NCBI GenBank assembly: GCA_045644725.1
Contig: JAZRHK010000156.1
Span: forward strand, 1-5,324
Origin: CAAGNP01 sp045644725
Lineage (GTDB): Bacteria > Bacteroidota > Bacteroidia > Bacteroidales > UBA932
Reading direction: 5' to 3'
Length of the DNA stretch: 5,324 nt
Positions 5,078 through 5,324 of the stretch are shown piece after piece; within the stretch, counting starts at the first letter, position 1, and each line of letters starts with the position of its first letter. The position numbers and the translations under genes are program-made. Below the pieces are notes generated by a model. That model saw only the letters and a program-made list of their open reading frames with translations. It was not told where the DNA came from and ran no database searches.

Positions 5078-5324
5078 TCACGACTCACTGCCATACACAT
5101 AACCACACACGCATCCGTAACACATAACTACCCGGCTAGTCATAACACATAGTCACGACTCACTGCCGTAACACATCATAAGAACTTACAGCCGTCACAC
5201 ATAACCACACGGCTCAGTCATAAGACGTCGTTACAAAGACAATATCATAACAGGGAGTGACAAGGAACTATCACAACTCACAGCTGTCACACATAACCAC
5301 ACGGCTCAGTCATAAGACGTCGTT
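5078..5324. repeat. Degenerate direct-repeat array, continuing past the right edge
   Basis: The last two units match at 48 of 50 bases (5183-5232 and 5275-5324, period 92); the second is cut by the window end. Shorter related pieces lie to the left. The 15-mer tcacgactcactgcc is identical at 5078-5092 and 5153-5167, and acacataac occurs at 5095, 5120, 5197 and 5289. The units vary in length and spacing and are not separated by unique spacers of constant size, so this is not a CRISPR array. Confidence 0.8.

Larger units (their letters stand above)
4796..5324. other. Gene-poor, repeat-rich region upstream of comF
   Basis: I find no convincing gene in these 529 bases. A 74-codon open frame on the minus strand (5106-4882) begins within the repeat array, is rich in Cys and small residues, resembles no family I know and is probably chance. 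Positions 4796-4943 show nothing beyond low-complexity sequence. From about 4944 the region contains palindromic arms, and from about 5078 a degenerate direct-repeat array. The plus strand of 5078-5220 is strongly C over G. Confidence 0.6.

Noticed and set aside
4882..5106. A 74-codon minus-strand open frame (Cys-rich, starting MVMCMAVSRDF)
   Set aside because: It starts inside the repeat array and spans the palindromic arms, has no recognisable family or domain and no ribosome-binding site. A chance open frame in G/T-rich repeats is more likely.
5078..5324. CRISPR array
   Set aside because: The repeats differ in length and spacing, related sequence continues between cores, there are no unique spacers of constant size and no cas genes are visible.

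Overview
The window looks like chromosomal DNA from a member of the Bacteroidales (Prevotella/Bacteroides-like). Three things support this: a lipoprotein combining BACON domains with BspA-type leucine-rich repeats, promoters that fit the Bacteroidetes TTTG/TAnnTTTG pattern, and starts that mostly lack a Shine-Dalgarno sequence. Every gene I can support lies on the minus strand, so transcription runs from high to low coordinates.

Layout in the direction of transcription: (1) 4796-5324 is a gene-poor stretch with alternating palindromic arms (about 4944-5070), then a degenerate C/A-rich direct-repeat array (about 5078-5324) that runs off the window. (2) A 39-bp tandem duplication (4719-4795) covers the leader and start codon of an intact comF-family phosphoribosyltransferase gene (4725-4027). 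(3) A two-gene toxin-antitoxin operon follows, with a RelB/DinJ-type antitoxin (3931-3638) and a PIN-domain toxin (3636-3175). It has a recognisable promoter, a candidate operator and a weak terminator-like hairpin. (4) A second, broken copy of the last 33 codons of comF (3137-3033) lies on the far side of the toxin-antitoxin operon. (5) A 301-aa protein of unknown function occupies 2983-2078. (6) A large secreted lipoprotein with four BACON domains and at least nine LRR_5 repeats starts at 1979 and runs off the left edge.

The main structural observation is that the toxin-antitoxin operon sits between two copies of the comF 3' end, which are 94% identical over 105 bp by eye. The broken copy is joined to a 12-bp match to the comF leader, as if a complete comF had lost its middle. 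This suggests the operon arrived by, or was later bracketed by, recombination at comF. No integrase, transposase or relaxase is visible. I see no evidence of a multi-gene defence or biosynthetic system. The genes do not form an obvious shared pathway: the toxin-antitoxin pair works as a unit, while comF, the unknown gene and the surface lipoprotein look independent.
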